Source: Methanosarcina sp. UBA289
Lineage (GTDB): Archaea; Halobacteriota; Methanosarcinia; Methanosarcinales; Methanosarcinaceae
Assembly (NCBI GenBank): GCA_002496565.1
Contig: DAKJ01000026.1
Span: forward strand, 572-64,571
DNA length: 64,000 nt
Reading direction: 5' to 3'
How positions within the stretch are numbered: the stretch's first letter is position 1; each line of letters opens with the position of its first letter. The notes under the pieces are model-generated. The model worked only from the letters and a program-made list of their open reading frames with translations, was not told the DNA's origin and did no database searches. Positions 8,254 through 16,898 of the stretch are shown here, one piece after another. The position numbers and the translations under genes were made by a program.

Positions 8254-8829
8254 ATGAAAGTTGTCGCGTTTAACGGAAGCCCGAGGAAGGAAGGGAACAC
8301 GGCTGCCCTTATAAAGCATGTATTTACAGAACTTGAAAAGGAAGGAATAGAAACTGAAATTGTCCAGGTTGGCGGAAAGAGCATCCACGGCTGCACAGCC
8401 TGCGGGAAATGCTATGAAAATGCAGACAAAAAATGCGTAATTGACAAAGATATCGCCAATGAATGCATTGAAAAGATGCTTGAAGCCGATGGCATAATTC
8501 TAGCTTCGCCTACTTATTTTGCAGACCTGACTCCTGAACTCAAAGCTCTTATAGATAGGGCAGGTTTTGTTTCCGGTGCCAATGGCGGACTGTTTAAGCG
8601 AAAAGTTGGAGCAGCGGTTGTTGCAGTAAGGAGAGCTGGATCAGTTCACGTTTTTGACTCCATCAACCATTTCTTTACAATCTCCCAGATGATAATCCCG
8701 GGATCAAGCTACTGGAACATGGGAATAGGGCTTGCGGAAGGAGATGTTGAAAAAGACGAAGAGGGTATTCAAACCATGCAGGTTCTGGGCCAGAATATGG
8801 CATGGCTTTTGAAGAAGCTAAATGTGTGA
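8254..8829 (+). CDS. Iron-sulfur flavoprotein (Isf family), second copy
   Basis: A 191-aa flavodoxin-fold protein starting MKVVAFNGSPRKEGNT, the FMN phosphate-binding loop. The cysteine motif is C47-x2-C50-x2-C53-x7-C61 (HGCTACGKC...KKC), within the CX2CX2CX4-7C range of Isf [4Fe-4S] sites. A second flavin loop is ASPTYFADLTPELKALIDRAG. It is only distantly similar to the Isf at 6366 and has a different C-terminus ending QNMAWLLKKLNV, so it is not a recent duplicate. A GGGGGA ribosome site precedes the ATG. It probably transfers electrons from ferredoxin to an oxidant or a small acceptor. Confidence 0.9.
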   Translation: MKVVAFNGSPRKEGNTAALIKHVFTELEKEGIETEIVQVGGKSIHGCTACGKCYENADKKCVIDKDIANECIEKMLEADGIILASPTYFADLTPELKALIDRAGFVSGANGGLFKRKVGAAVVAVRRAGSVHVFDSINHFFTISQMIIPGSSYWNMGIGLAEGDVEKDEEGIQTMQVLGQNMAWLLKKLNV

Positions 8830-8854
8830 ATCATAGCCAGTTGTCCAAATCCCA

Positions 8855-8876
8855 CAAGCCTTTTCTCAAAAGGTTT
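8855..8876. terminator. Hairpin between convergent genes, related to the dispersed repeat
   Basis: CAAGCCTTTT (8855-8864), CTC, AAAAGGTTT (8868-8876) form a stem with one G-T pair. It overlaps the stop of the FdhD-like gene and lies 26 bp after the stop of the Isf gene, so it could end transcription from both sides. It is a variant of the hairpins at 16873, 19009 and 26822. Confidence 0.55.
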
Positions 8877-9621
8877 ATGTTTTGACTCGCCATTCGTTGG
8901 CGAAGATGAGCATGGATTCTTTTCTGAGCTGTCCTATGAGGCAGATATTTGCTTTTTTTGCGGCCTCAACGCCTGAGTCGAAAGGCATGGCTTTGGTGGC
9001 GATCAGGGGGATTCCTGCCCGAGCAGCTTTTGTGACCATATACGCTGGCTGCCTGCCTGTAGAGAGCAGATAATGTTGTGAGAGGTCAAGGCCTTTGAGA
9101 TAAGCGGCTCCTACGGCTTTGTCTACGGCATTGTGCCGGCCAACGTCGACAATCTGGACTACGAGTTTTCCGTTTTTATCTATCAGAGCTGCGAGATGTG
9201 TTCCTCTGGTAAGTTTGTATGTATCGGATTCAAGGTAGCTTATTCCTGCAAAGACGGTTTGCGGGTCGAAAACCGAATCCGAATCGACAAAGATTTCGCT
9301 ACCGATCTTTTTATCTTTTTTGGCTTCTCCGGTGGTTTCGGTACTGGGGGCCTGTTTACCCTTTCGGGTCTGGACATGAACCTCGCTGCCTTCGGTCTCA
9401 ACGTTTTCAATTTCCCTGAAGCTGACAACGCCTTCTGTGATCAGATGGCCGACTGCAAGCTCTTTTAGTTCGTATGGAGAGGAAAAAAGTGTCGTAAAGA
9501 GCTTTCCGTCAAGAAAAAGTTTAACAGGGCATTCCCTTGCGAGTAAAACTCTAATATCTTCGGTTCTGCCGTCTGAATGAATTCTTTTCGCATAGTAGGT
9601 AGTAGTATATTTTTCGGGCAT
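8875..9621 (-). CDS. fdhD: FdhD-like sulfurtransferase family protein lacking the central CxxC
   Basis: The 248-aa protein has FdhD signatures: ECPVKLFLDGK, SPYELKELAVGHLITEGVV, LTRGTHLAALID, the VDVGRHNAVDKAVGAA loop, LSTGRQPAYMVTKAARAGIPLIATKAMP and a C-terminal ANICLIGQLR. FdhD transfers sulfur from a cysteine desulfurase to the Mo/W-bis-MGD cofactor of formate dehydrogenase. In E. coli this needs a CxxC in a loop after the first domain. Here that loop (about residues 82-115) is a Lys/Thr/Glu-rich linker with no cysteine; the only cysteines are C31 and one near 227. It may act on formylmethanofuran dehydrogenase, which uses the same cofactor class, or have lost sulfurtransfer. It runs 68 bp downstream of the pilin-like genes on the same strand. 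Confidence 0.85.
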   Translation of the reverse strand: MPEKYTTTYYAKRIHSDGRTEDIRVLLARECPVKLFLDGKLFTTLFSSPYELKELAVGHLITEGVVSFREIENVETEGSEVHVQTRKGKQAPSTETTGEAKKDKKIGSEIFVDSDSVFDPQTVFAGISYLESDTYKLTRGTHLAALIDKNGKLVVQIVDVGRHNAVDKAVGAAYLKGLDLSQHYLLSTGRQPAYMVTKAARAGIPLIATKAMPFDSGVEAAKKANICLIGQLRKESMLIFANEWRVKT

Positions 9622-9689
9622 ATGGATCTATTTTCTCGCTTTTTCAGTGTATGGCGAACATATGTACCCATATGCCTTTTTCTTTTCCG

Positions 9690-11201
9690 TCAGTTAAGGC
9701 GGACTGCAAGGTAGTCGAGATGGAAGGTACCCTTTAGATTATTACCTTCAACTTTTAAGTTAAATATAAGGTCTGAGGGCGAAGTTGTTGATACCGAAAT
9801 TGGACTACTACTATACAGCTTCCAGTTACCAGCAGGTAGCTGGGTTATCGAAGGAATCCTTTGCCCTGAAAGCGACATTTCCATTGTTGGCTCTTTATAT
9901 TTTTTAGGATCGTCGTTATCGTACTTATAAATCATAAGAATTGTTGCTTGCTTTGGACTAACATCAAAAGCATCATAATTATTAAATCTGAATATAAACT
10001 CAATATTGTCCTTATTATTTAGAGGATCTGAAAACTCATTTTGGGGGCTATAAGAAATTAACTCTACACCTGGAGAATTTCCTGATGGTAATGGAAACTT
10101 TGAAGGATCATAGTCTTTAAAAATTGAAGGATCAGGAGACGTAGATAATGCTATTCCGTTATGTGTTCCAGTAAATGTGTCAAAACAATACCATTGTTTC
10201 AGCTTCATTACATTTCTAATCAAATTATAATCGAAATTATTTTCTGTCCCAAGCCCGGCACCGATAGTGGCTTTACTTACATAGAGCCCTTCAAGGGTCT
10301 TGTCGCCGTTAGGGAGGAAAGAGAAGCGAACGTGGCCAGAGCCTTGAAGGTATTGAACAGTGTAATCTTTCCCGTATTTGAGTCCTTTATCTTGTGCAAT
10401 TTCATTGAAGTACGCAATCCAGGCATCGGGGTATTTTGTGGCAATTGTCAGGTCAAAGGCGTTGATACTTGAGCCAGTGCTATCATATACAGGCTCTGTT
10501 TTATATCCTGTTAATTGAAGCGGAATGATAGTATTTGAGGAGGTAGAATCTCGCTTGCCTGAAAGTTGAACTGCCTGAATTATGACTGTGCATTTGCTTT
10601 TGTCAGTTTCATCTTCTTCTATAGTGATTGCAGGCGGCTGTCTCATAACAGAATTTTCACCGTTTGCAAGAATTAAGGCTCCATTTTCATACCTGAAAAT
10701 CTGGTTTGGATACTGCCTGTTTTCAGGATAGCAGGTGATCCCTCCACACTCAAGAGTAAAGTTATTAGGTTCTATTTTTTGGGAGAGGCTGCGTGGTATT
10801 ACTGTCATTGCATACCTCTCGGTATTCACACCGAGTTTTCCATTCGATTTTGAAGGTTCTAAAAAAGGAATTTCGCCTCCTCCCATATTAACTGGTTCAG
10901 TTATCGAAATGCTACGAATCAAATAATTATTTAACCCCATTAACCTGCAAAGCGTATCTATATTTGTTTTCGCTCCCACCATATCGTTCCATGTTTCATG
11001 CATATAGTTCATTTCGGCATCGTTTTTCCACTCTGGAACATATTCAATCTTGACTACTGAAATTATTGTAAATGCAAGAGCTAAGAGCAATACTGCTGCG
11101 ATAACTGTTGCAGCAGCGGATTCAGACTTTGAAATAGAGGAAAGTATGCCGTCTTTCCTGCCTTCTGTCTCTTTCCTTATTATAACGGTTTTCAGGAGCA
11201 T
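9690..11201 (-). CDS. Large type IV pilin-like protein (archaeal pilin N-terminal signal)
   Basis: A 503-aa envelope protein. It begins with a class III-like signal: a charged leader, then SKSESAAATVIAAVLLLALAFTIISVVKIEYVPEWKNDAEMNYM. This matches the prepilin hydrophobic helix followed by the VPEWKNDAE motif shared with the next gene upstream. The rest is beta-rich and polar, without recognisable enzymatic motifs. It is the third gene of a probable operon (13446 to 9690) of pilin-like proteins; gaps are 41 and 65 bp. I infer a minor or tip pilin, or a pilus-associated adhesin, for the pilus assembled by the ATPase and membrane protein at 14.7-18.6 kb. Processing would need a prepilin peptidase, not seen in this window. 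Confidence 0.8.
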   Translation of the reverse strand: MLLKTVIIRKETEGRKDGILSSISKSESAAATVIAAVLLLALAFTIISVVKIEYVPEWKNDAEMNYMHETWNDMVGAKTNIDTLCRLMGLNNYLIRSISITEPVNMGGGEIPFLEPSKSNGKLGVNTERYAMTVIPRSLSQKIEPNNFTLECGGITCYPENRQYPNQIFRYENGALILANGENSVMRQPPAITIEEDETDKSKCTVIIQAVQLSGKRDSTSSNTIIPLQLTGYKTEPVYDSTGSSINAFDLTIATKYPDAWIAYFNEIAQDKGLKYGKDYTVQYLQGSGHVRFSFLPNGDKTLEGLYVSKATIGAGLGTENNFDYNLIRNVMKLKQWYCFDTFTGTHNGIALSTSPDPSIFKDYDPSKFPLPSGNSPGVELISYSPQNEFSDPLNNKDNIEFIFRFNNYDAFDVSPKQATILMIYKYDNDDPKKYKEPTMEMSLSGQRIPSITQLPAGNWKLYSSSPISVSTTSPSDLIFNLKVEGNNLKGTFHLDYLAVRLN

Positions 11202-11266
11202 TTTCCAGACCCTTGAGAGTAGGATTTTTATTTCCTTAGTCTATCTGGTTTTATCTTCAATTCAGT

Positions 11267-12319
11267 TCAGACTAAGCCAATTCCGGGTTCAGCCTTGATC
11301 ACTGTTTCGCTTATATACATCCTTTTAATGATATCGGGATTGGCATTACTTCCACCACTTCCTTTTTCTTTGCTTGTAGCTGGTGCCACAGTAAAGGTAA
11401 AACGCACATTGTTGCCAGTCAACCTTTCAATTTTGTATTTTTCCGAGCTTATTTTTGCATCTGCCATTGCTTTATTAAGATAATGTATCCAGGCTTCGGG
11501 ATAGTTTGAAGTAATTATCATTATAAATTTATCTACACTTACTGGTTCATTTTTCTTATCATCCAAATTATCTTTCTCACTATCATAAAGGGAGATGTAG
11601 TTGATTCCTGTAAGACGGAGGGAGCACTCACTATTTGAGGAAATGATTTCTGGAAGATCTTTGGGGTTCTGATGGAAACTTACCGCGTTTATCAAAATGT
11701 TATATTCGTTATGCCCGTTGGTTGGTATGGTGGAGAAACGGATAGAAGGATAGAGCATCATGACTGACTGATCTTCTTGGTCAAGGATTAAGGCGCCGTT
11801 TTCATAACTGAAAACTTGATCCACATAATGACCATTTTGAGAAGTGTAAGTAACGGTGCCACAATCGACTGATTTGACTTTAGGCGTAGTGTCAGGGTTT
11901 ATAATTATGCTCATTACGCATTTACCTTTGTTCACAGCGAGAGTCCCACTGGACTTCATTGAGGCTATAAATGGAATGTCACTACCACCCATATGAAAAG
12001 ACACACTCGTTACTAAATCGGAGGCTGTACAATTCGAATACAAGGAATTAATTGGGGTACAATTAGAGCTTGAAGCTAGGACAATTGACATCACATCTAC
12101 TCTTGACTTAAGTTCTGCCATGTCCTTCCATACATCATCCATATGAGAGTATTCTGCATCGTTTTTCCACTCCGGGACACAGTCTACCCATGCGATAGTG
12201 AGTACCGAAAATATGATTCCCAGCAACATTACTGCCCCAATAACAGTTGCTGTTCCAGATTCGGAATAGAATAGAAGTGTTTTTTCTAATCTGGCACTTT
12301 TTTGTTTGTTTTTTTTCAT
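11267..12319 (-). CDS. Type IV pilin-like protein, paralogue of its downstream neighbour
   Basis: 350 aa. After the Lys-rich leader KKNKQKSARLEKT comes SESGTATVIGAVMLLGIIFSVLTIAWVDCVPEWKNDAEYSHMDDVW. This has the same layout and VPEWKNDAE motif as the 9690-11201 protein. The order of landmarks is also similar (S-F-H-M-G-G-S-D-I-P-F-I then MKSSGTLAVNKGKCVMSI, compared with MGGGEIPFLEPSKSNGKLGVNTERYAMTV), so the two are tandem paralogues. It is shorter at the C-terminus. It is likely inserted in the membrane by its N-terminal helix and exposed outside as a minor pilin. Expression is presumably shared with the flanking genes. Confidence 0.8.
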   Translation of the reverse strand: MKKNKQKSARLEKTLLFYSESGTATVIGAVMLLGIIFSVLTIAWVDCVPEWKNDAEYSHMDDVWKDMAELKSRVDVMSIVLASSSNCTPINSLYSNCTASDLVTSVSFHMGGSDIPFIASMKSSGTLAVNKGKCVMSIIINPDTTPKVKSVDCGTVTYTSQNGHYVDQVFSYENGALILDQEDQSVMMLYPSIRFSTIPTNGHNEYNILINAVSFHQNPKDLPEIISSNSECSLRLTGINYISLYDSEKDNLDDKKNEPVSVDKFIMIITSNYPEAWIHYLNKAMADAKISSEKYKIERLTGNNVRFTFTVAPATSKEKGSGGSNANPDIIKRMYISETVIKAEPGIGLV

Positions 12320-12360
12320 TTATTCTCAAACCCCTTGGCTCTAACTCCTTATTCGAGTCA

Positions 12361-13446
12361 TCACTCCACATGAATTGCAATAAAGTCAACCCAGCCAAAT
12401 TTGTTGTTACTGTCTGCATTTCCATATGCTGAAAACCTGACTTGTAGATTTCTAAGTTCTTCGAATGTGTTTACCTGGTCTATAATATCGAAGACAGGTA
12501 ATTCCTCATCGGTTTCGGTAATGGTTTTATATTTCTCCAAATTAATATCAGAAGGAACAATGTTAACCCACGTATCTGGGTTTTTATCGTTAATTTCAAG
12601 CGTTAATTGTTGCTGGCTGTTATCATGTACTGTATATACTATTTTTAACTCAACTTTTGTTAACGAATCTTTAAGATTCAGTCCATATTGATCTATGCCA
12701 AAAGTGAAAGTTTCACGAGACCATTGGTCTTTATACATCTTGCAATCTGTCATAACGTTATCATTGATGCCGTCAACCAGCTCTGTGGGGAGCCATTCAT
12801 CTGTAGAACTGTCATATACACTTCCATAAGGATGTGGAGTAATCCAGTAAGGAAAATTACTTTCCCTACTTCCTTTCTGAAGTACTGCTTTCTGGATCAC
12901 CTGCTCGGATGGCGTATCCACAAAGAACATGTCTATGTCGTCAGTACTCTTGAGGTCGAGTTTCTTTGTTGGGTTTTCTGGATCTGGCGTAGTATCAGTA
13001 TTAATTATAATGCAATCCCCGAGCCTGAAGACATTGTTACTAAAATAAGTCCCATCTGAATTTTTGGATTTGAAAGTGCCATCCGAGTTTTTGACTCTAA
13101 GAGTGCCATCCGGATCTTTGACTTGAAAATTAAATCTGTCATACGGAGGAACTACCTGCAGTCCATTGACGTTGAGTACTATCTTGATGGCTGATAGATC
13201 AATAGTTTCTCCCCCACTGTGGACGATCTGTATATCATTAGTATCTGTATTAATATTTTCACGCAGATCTGTATTCGGAGTATGTTCCGGCTTCACAGCT
13301 CCCCCATCCGAAAATACAGTCACGGCTATGGTAGAAAAAGCTATAACGACTATACTTATCATAAGCAGTTGCCCATATACTTCTGAAACGGCCCGACAGT
13401 CCTGGCAAAGCACCCTGCGCTTTTTACCCTCCACGATAAAAATCAC
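12361..13446 (-). CDS. Type IV pilin-like protein, first gene of the pilin-like operon
   Basis: 361 aa with the N-terminus KKRRVLCQDCRAVSEVYGQLLMISIVVIAFSTIAVTVFSDGG. The R-A-V-S-E segment and following hydrophobic helix match archaeal pilin/archaellin-like signals (compare K-A-V-S-P in the small pilin at 13733). A C-x2-C in the leader (CQDC) is unusual. A segment around residues 110-135 repeats K-N-S-D-G-T-F/Y (LRVKNSDGTFKSKNSDGTYFSNN), an internal short repeat. The C-terminal part resembles a beta-sandwich ending in GWVDFIAIHVE. It is divergent from the small pilin gene, sharing a 286-bp promoter region. Confidence 0.8.
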   Translation of the reverse strand: MIFIVEGKKRRVLCQDCRAVSEVYGQLLMISIVVIAFSTIAVTVFSDGGAVKPEHTPNTDLRENINTDTNDIQIVHSGGETIDLSAIKIVLNVNGLQVVPPYDRFNFQVKDPDGTLRVKNSDGTFKSKNSDGTYFSNNVFRLGDCIIINTDTTPDPENPTKKLDLKSTDDIDMFFVDTPSEQVIQKAVLQKGSRESNFPYWITPHPYGSVYDSSTDEWLPTELVDGINDNVMTDCKMYKDQWSRETFTFGIDQYGLNLKDSLTKVELKIVYTVHDNSQQQLTLEINDKNPDTWVNIVPSDINLEKYKTITETDEELPVFDIIDQVNTFEELRNLQVRFSAYGNADSNNKFGWVDFIAIHVE

Positions 13447-13603
13447 CTTCTAAAAATTTAATTGCCAATTTTCTAAACTGTTTTTAATCAAATATTAACC
13501 TGACTGTCTTAGAAAATTTATTAAAGTAGAACTGCGAATAAATATCTTGCTGAAATAAATGAGTAAGTTAGTACAAACTATTCTTTAACACATTCAGCAA
13601 AAA

Positions 13604-13612
13604 TTTATATAC
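13604..13612 (+). promoter_or_regulatory. TATA box of the small pilin gene
   Basis: TTTATATAC preceded by an A-rich BRE-like stretch (GCAAAAA). Transcription would begin near 13637, giving a leader of about 95 nt before the pilin start at 13733. The start has a strong GGAGG at 13719-13723, as expected for a highly expressed structural gene. Confidence 0.6.
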
Positions 13613-13732
13613 TCATAGAAAATAGGATGGTATAAAACAAAAAATTAAACAATGTTAATTATGTATTTTAGGTGTTAAAAGTATCTGGCAGACTTTCCTG
13701 TCCGAATACATTTAACCAGGAGGGAGAAACAT

Positions 13733-14212
13733 ATGGATTTCAAGAAATTATTTAGAAAAGATGATAAAGCAGTTTCTCCGGTTATCGGTGTCATTCTGAT
13801 GGTTGCAATAACCGTCATCCTTGCCGCCGCAATCGGATCTTCTGTTTTCAGTCATGGAGCTGCTCAAGCTGCACCCCAGGCAAGCCTTGATATTAAAAAG
13901 GACACTGATAGTGAAGCTGCGAAAATAGCTGTAAGAATAGAACACCTTGGCGGAGATACGATTAACCTAGATAAAGATTCGACAAGAATTATCATATCTG
14001 ATGGCACTACTACTAAAGATGCTATAGCTGCTACCACTAGTGCTACTTCTACCCTTAGTGTTGGTGATGTCAAGGTATTCACTTTTACGCAGGATCCAGC
14101 TCCAACTTCGGGTAGTGCTGATATTGGCATCACAGATGGCAAAACAGCAAATATCAAATTCGTTGATAAAAAATCCGGACAGATTTTCCTTGACAGAAAT
14201 GTGGCGTTCTAA
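13733..14212 (+). CDS. Archaeal type IV pilin (major pilin candidate)
   Basis: 159 aa with the canonical archaeal pilin start FRKDDKAVSPVIGVILMVAITVILAAAIGSSVF (Pfam archaeal type IV pilin N-terminal domain, DUF1628 type). The class III signal would be cut near the K-A-V-S-P site, leaving the hydrophobic helix as the filament core. The remainder is a Thr/Ser/Asp-rich beta domain ending KKSGQIFLDRNVAF, with the usual VRIEHLGGDTINL motif. A strong RBS, a clear TATA box and a tight terminator suggest high expression as a single gene. It is divergent from three larger pilin-like genes and near the assembly machinery, so it is the best candidate for the main pilus subunit. Confidence 0.9.
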   Translation: MDFKKLFRKDDKAVSPVIGVILMVAITVILAAAIGSSVFSHGAAQAAPQASLDIKKDTDSEAAKIAVRIEHLGGDTINLDKDSTRIIISDGTTTKDAIAATTSATSTLSVGDVKVFTFTQDPAPTSGSADIGITDGKTANIKFVDKKSGQIFLDRNVAF

Positions 14213-14222
14213 AAGCGAATTT

Positions 14223-14243
14223 AAGCACCTTAAATAGGTGCTT
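14223..14243 (+). terminator. Terminator of the small pilin gene
   Basis: AAGCACCT (14223-14230), loop TAAAT, AGGTGCTT (14236-14243), followed by a T/C-rich run. A perfect 8-bp stem only 10 bp after the stop codon makes it a good transcription end point. Confidence 0.7.
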
Positions 14244-14749
14244 TCCTCTTTCTTTGATTTAGCTTCTTTTTTCCGAAATCTTCTAGTTGTCTCTTCAGCA
14301 TGACTTTTACATAATTACTTTTAACCTTAACTTGCCATACATAAGGAATAACTTCTCCAGAAAATATGTATCTGACTCACGTTTTTACCTTTTTCATTTA
14401 AAAATAATATTCGTACCTATTCAGCCTATGTAAAATTAGTCTATTGATATTGATTTCAATGTAATTGATAAAGTGTAAGTACTAACAGTACAAAAAGAAA
14501 AAAACATAATCAATCACAACAATTGAAGAAAATAAACTTGGAAATATTTGTCCATTGGATTTTACAAAAGATGGAAAATAATATTGTATTATAGGCTGAA
14601 GAGTTACAGTTTTCAAAATAATTTCCCAGACTTTTGTGTTTTCTAAGTATACCTTGATTTCTACAGGTATGATTTTGAGCTATTGCTCTATTCTGGTCGG
14701 GCCAAAAAGAAGAGTGAAACTGGGGCTTTCTTAGATAATCTCTACAAAT
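14244..14749. other. AT-rich intergenic region, ~500 bp
   Basis: Separates the small pilin from the convergent pilus membrane protein gene. It is AT-rich with no ORF of note, no tRNA-like folding and no recognised repeat. I see nothing else in it. Confidence 0.5.
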
Positions 14750-16732
14750 TCAAACAAACAAGGTGAAAGCCACATAAGCTATTATCATCATGCTTACACT
14801 GTACTTCAGGCCCAGATATGAAGAACCCTGTCCCATCTTTCCGGCGACAAGTCCGGAAGTAAAAGCCTGTACAAGGGCTGAGTGGAACATGAGCATGGTG
14901 TACTCTTCTACGTTAAAATATCCACCGATTCCAGCCATTCCCTGTGAAGAAGTCGAGAACGCAGCCGTTTGCGGGAAGAAGTTTGTAGCCAGGACATAGA
15001 CTATGAACAGGAAGACAAAAAAGGATACATAGATCGTGACAACGTAGACCACCATTGCTGATGAGCGCTCTACTCTCATGTCTTCGTCATTTCTGACCTG
15101 TTTGGAGGTAATAGCAAGTACGTTTTTGAGGTCACTTGTAGACTCATTTGCTTTTACGAGGATGTGAAGGATTCGGCTTGAAGAAGGCGTTCTTATGCTT
15201 CCCTCAAGGTTCATAAGGGCTCTTGATGTGGAAGTGCCCCAGGAAATATCTTCCTTTACCTTTTTAAGTTCTTTACTGAGAATTCCCATTTTGGATTCTG
15301 CTATTATTTTTAACGAATTTGCAAGCATAATCCCTGATTCATTCATGCTTGAAAGGCTTTTCAAAAAGTCAGGCATCTTCTCATCAATTTTGCGCATCCG
15401 CCACGCCTTGATTTCATAAAAGATTATAAATGGAATCAGGGAAACGGCAATGAAGATAATAAAATAATCATCAGCAGCAGTGACCAGCTTTATAGCACTG
15501 TCAGTGACATGATCAAAACTTATATTCAGGGGATTAAAGTTAGAATACAGTTTGTGTTTAAGGTTTGTTGGAAGTTGGGTAAGGTAATATAGCCCAAGCG
15601 GGATTCCAAAGAAAAATGTGTATCTCGGCTCATTCCGGATAGTCCTGTAAGGATTAAGAATCATGTCTTTGAGTTTGTTAAGTTCTCTGTACAGCCTGTA
15701 CATTTTTCTCCTTTTCTGCTCCTTCTCTTCACTAAGCCCGGAGTCGAGCTCTGGGATATCAGACAGGTTTATTGTAAAGCTGCGAACGCTGCCTTTTTTC
15801 GGATCAATGGAAAGCTCTCCTACGGTATCGAGAAGTACCAGATAAAGCAGGGTTGCAAGAGGTAGTATCACATAAATAAGCATGTAAAGGATCTGGGCTG
15901 AAGCCGGCTGGAAAAACTGCATCACAACAATGGTTACCATCACGAAAAGAGGGCCTGCGACCAGCGCGGTCACATAAATCTCGGCAAGTACATCAAGTCT
16001 CTGTAACAGGTTTTTGTTCGCCAGCTCGGCCATTCCCTGATATTGCTCGGACTTATTTTTTATGTACTCAGTTATGGCTCCACTACTTGAAACAATAATT
16101 AATCCGTCAACAAAATCCTTGAAAATTTCTGAGGGGGTACGGTCTTTGGCAATTTTAAGAGCGCCTATGAAATCTTTTCCCAGATAGTCCATATCTCTTA
16201 CAACGTAAGAAATTTCTTCCGCAGTTGCTCCAAATATATAGGCATACCTGCTCAAAGACCTAAACACATCATAGATCGACATGCCTCCTTTTGTCAGGGC
16301 ATACATGTAAGTTATCGCCGGAAGCATGGATTTGTCGATAGCAGCTTGCCGGTTATTTGACTGGAAATAAGGATAAATATATGCTACGAGAAACACAGCA
16401 AAAAAACTTACAAGAAATAGTACAAGTCCAGATAGGATCGCAAGAAGATATACATATTCACCTGCAAGGTCGGCGCGTGTAGGATCCACGAAAAGGCTAA
16501 GCCGGGAAACTGGATCTCCGAAAGTTTTCAGTCCCAGCCATAAACCGAAGATTCCCGTAGTAATTCCTACAATAACAGAGTACATGAAAGCAGAAGCCAG
16601 ATACTGATCCACTGACATGGAGATATGGGAATAGCGTATTTTTACCTTTAAGTCTTCAAAATGTGCTTTGTTTCTATAAAAAAAATCCCCATAAAATCGG
16701 TATGCCAGTTCATCCAGAATAGTATAAGTCAT
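14750..16732 (-). CDS. Pilus assembly membrane protein, duplicated T2SSF (FlaJ/TadC-like) domain
   Basis: About 660 aa polytopic protein of the archaeal type IV pilus/archaellum J family, the inner platform onto which the ATPase docks. Two T2SSF units are visible. The first holds TYMYALTKGGMSIYDVFRSLSRYAYIFG and ends in TM helices (AGPLFVMVTIVVMQFF, MLIYVILPLATLLYLVLL). The second holds DFLKSLSSMNESGIMLANSLKIIAESKMGILSKELKK and ends in YVVTIYVSFFVFLFIVYVLATNFF and a final MMIIAYVAFTLFV helix. I chose the ATG at 16732 because GAGGGGGAG lies directly upstream; an ATG six codons earlier is also in frame. It lies downstream of the ATPase gene, separated by a repeat-filled 166-bp spacer. Confidence 0.9.
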   Translation of the reverse strand: MTYTILDELAYRFYGDFFYRNKAHFEDLKVKIRYSHISMSVDQYLASAFMYSVIVGITTGIFGLWLGLKTFGDPVSRLSLFVDPTRADLAGEYVYLLAILSGLVLFLVSFFAVFLVAYIYPYFQSNNRQAAIDKSMLPAITYMYALTKGGMSIYDVFRSLSRYAYIFGATAEEISYVVRDMDYLGKDFIGALKIAKDRTPSEIFKDFVDGLIIVSSSGAITEYIKNKSEQYQGMAELANKNLLQRLDVLAEIYVTALVAGPLFVMVTIVVMQFFQPASAQILYMLIYVILPLATLLYLVLLDTVGELSIDPKKGSVRSFTINLSDIPELDSGLSEEKEQKRRKMYRLYRELNKLKDMILNPYRTIRNEPRYTFFFGIPLGLYYLTQLPTNLKHKLYSNFNPLNISFDHVTDSAIKLVTAADDYFIIFIAVSLIPFIIFYEIKAWRMRKIDEKMPDFLKSLSSMNESGIMLANSLKIIAESKMGILSKELKKVKEDISWGTSTSRALMNLEGSIRTPSSSRILHILVKANESTSDLKNVLAITSKQVRNDEDMRVERSSAMVVYVVTIYVSFFVFLFIVYVLATNFFPQTAAFSTSSQGMAGIGGYFNVEEYTMLMFHSALVQAFTSGLVAGKMGQGSSYLGLKYSVSMMIIAYVAFTLFV

Positions 16733-16787
16733 ACTCCCCCTCTTAAGCAACCATATTCCTGTATCATACCACCGCTAGTCTTTTCAA

Positions 16788-16844
16788 TCAACCGTTGCGC
16801 CGGTTGATCACAAACCGTTGTGCCGGTTTATCACGCCGTCGTGA
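16788..16844. repeat. Dispersed hairpin element copy 1 (three consecutive stems)
   Basis: Three hairpins follow each other: TCAACCG/CGGTTGA (16788-16794 with 16801-16807), AAACCG/CGGTTT (16812-16817 with 16824-16829) and TCACG/CGTGA (16831-16844). The CAACCGTTGCGCCGGTTG core also occurs at 26740-26757 and, inverted, at 32908-32925. This copy sits between two genes of the pilus operon. Confidence 0.85.
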
Positions 16845-16865
16845 CATCTTAGATTTAGCAGTAGT

Positions 16866-16895
16866 TTTCGCTCAAGCCTTTTTTGAAAAGGCTTG
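16866..16895. repeat. Dispersed CAAGCCTTTT hairpin module, copy 1
   Basis: TTTTCGCT is followed by CAAGCCTTTT (16873-16882), TTG, AAAAGGCTTG (16886-16895). It lies 3 bp after the ATPase stop codon. The same block is found near 19001-19031 and 26814-26844. It could act as a terminator or an RNA-stabilising stem at the end of the ATPase message. Confidence 0.85.
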
Positions 16896-16898
16896 CTA

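Noticed and set aside
9133..9468. Plus-strand ORF inside the FdhD-like gene
   Set aside because: It is antisense to a gene with clear family motifs and has no motif of its own.
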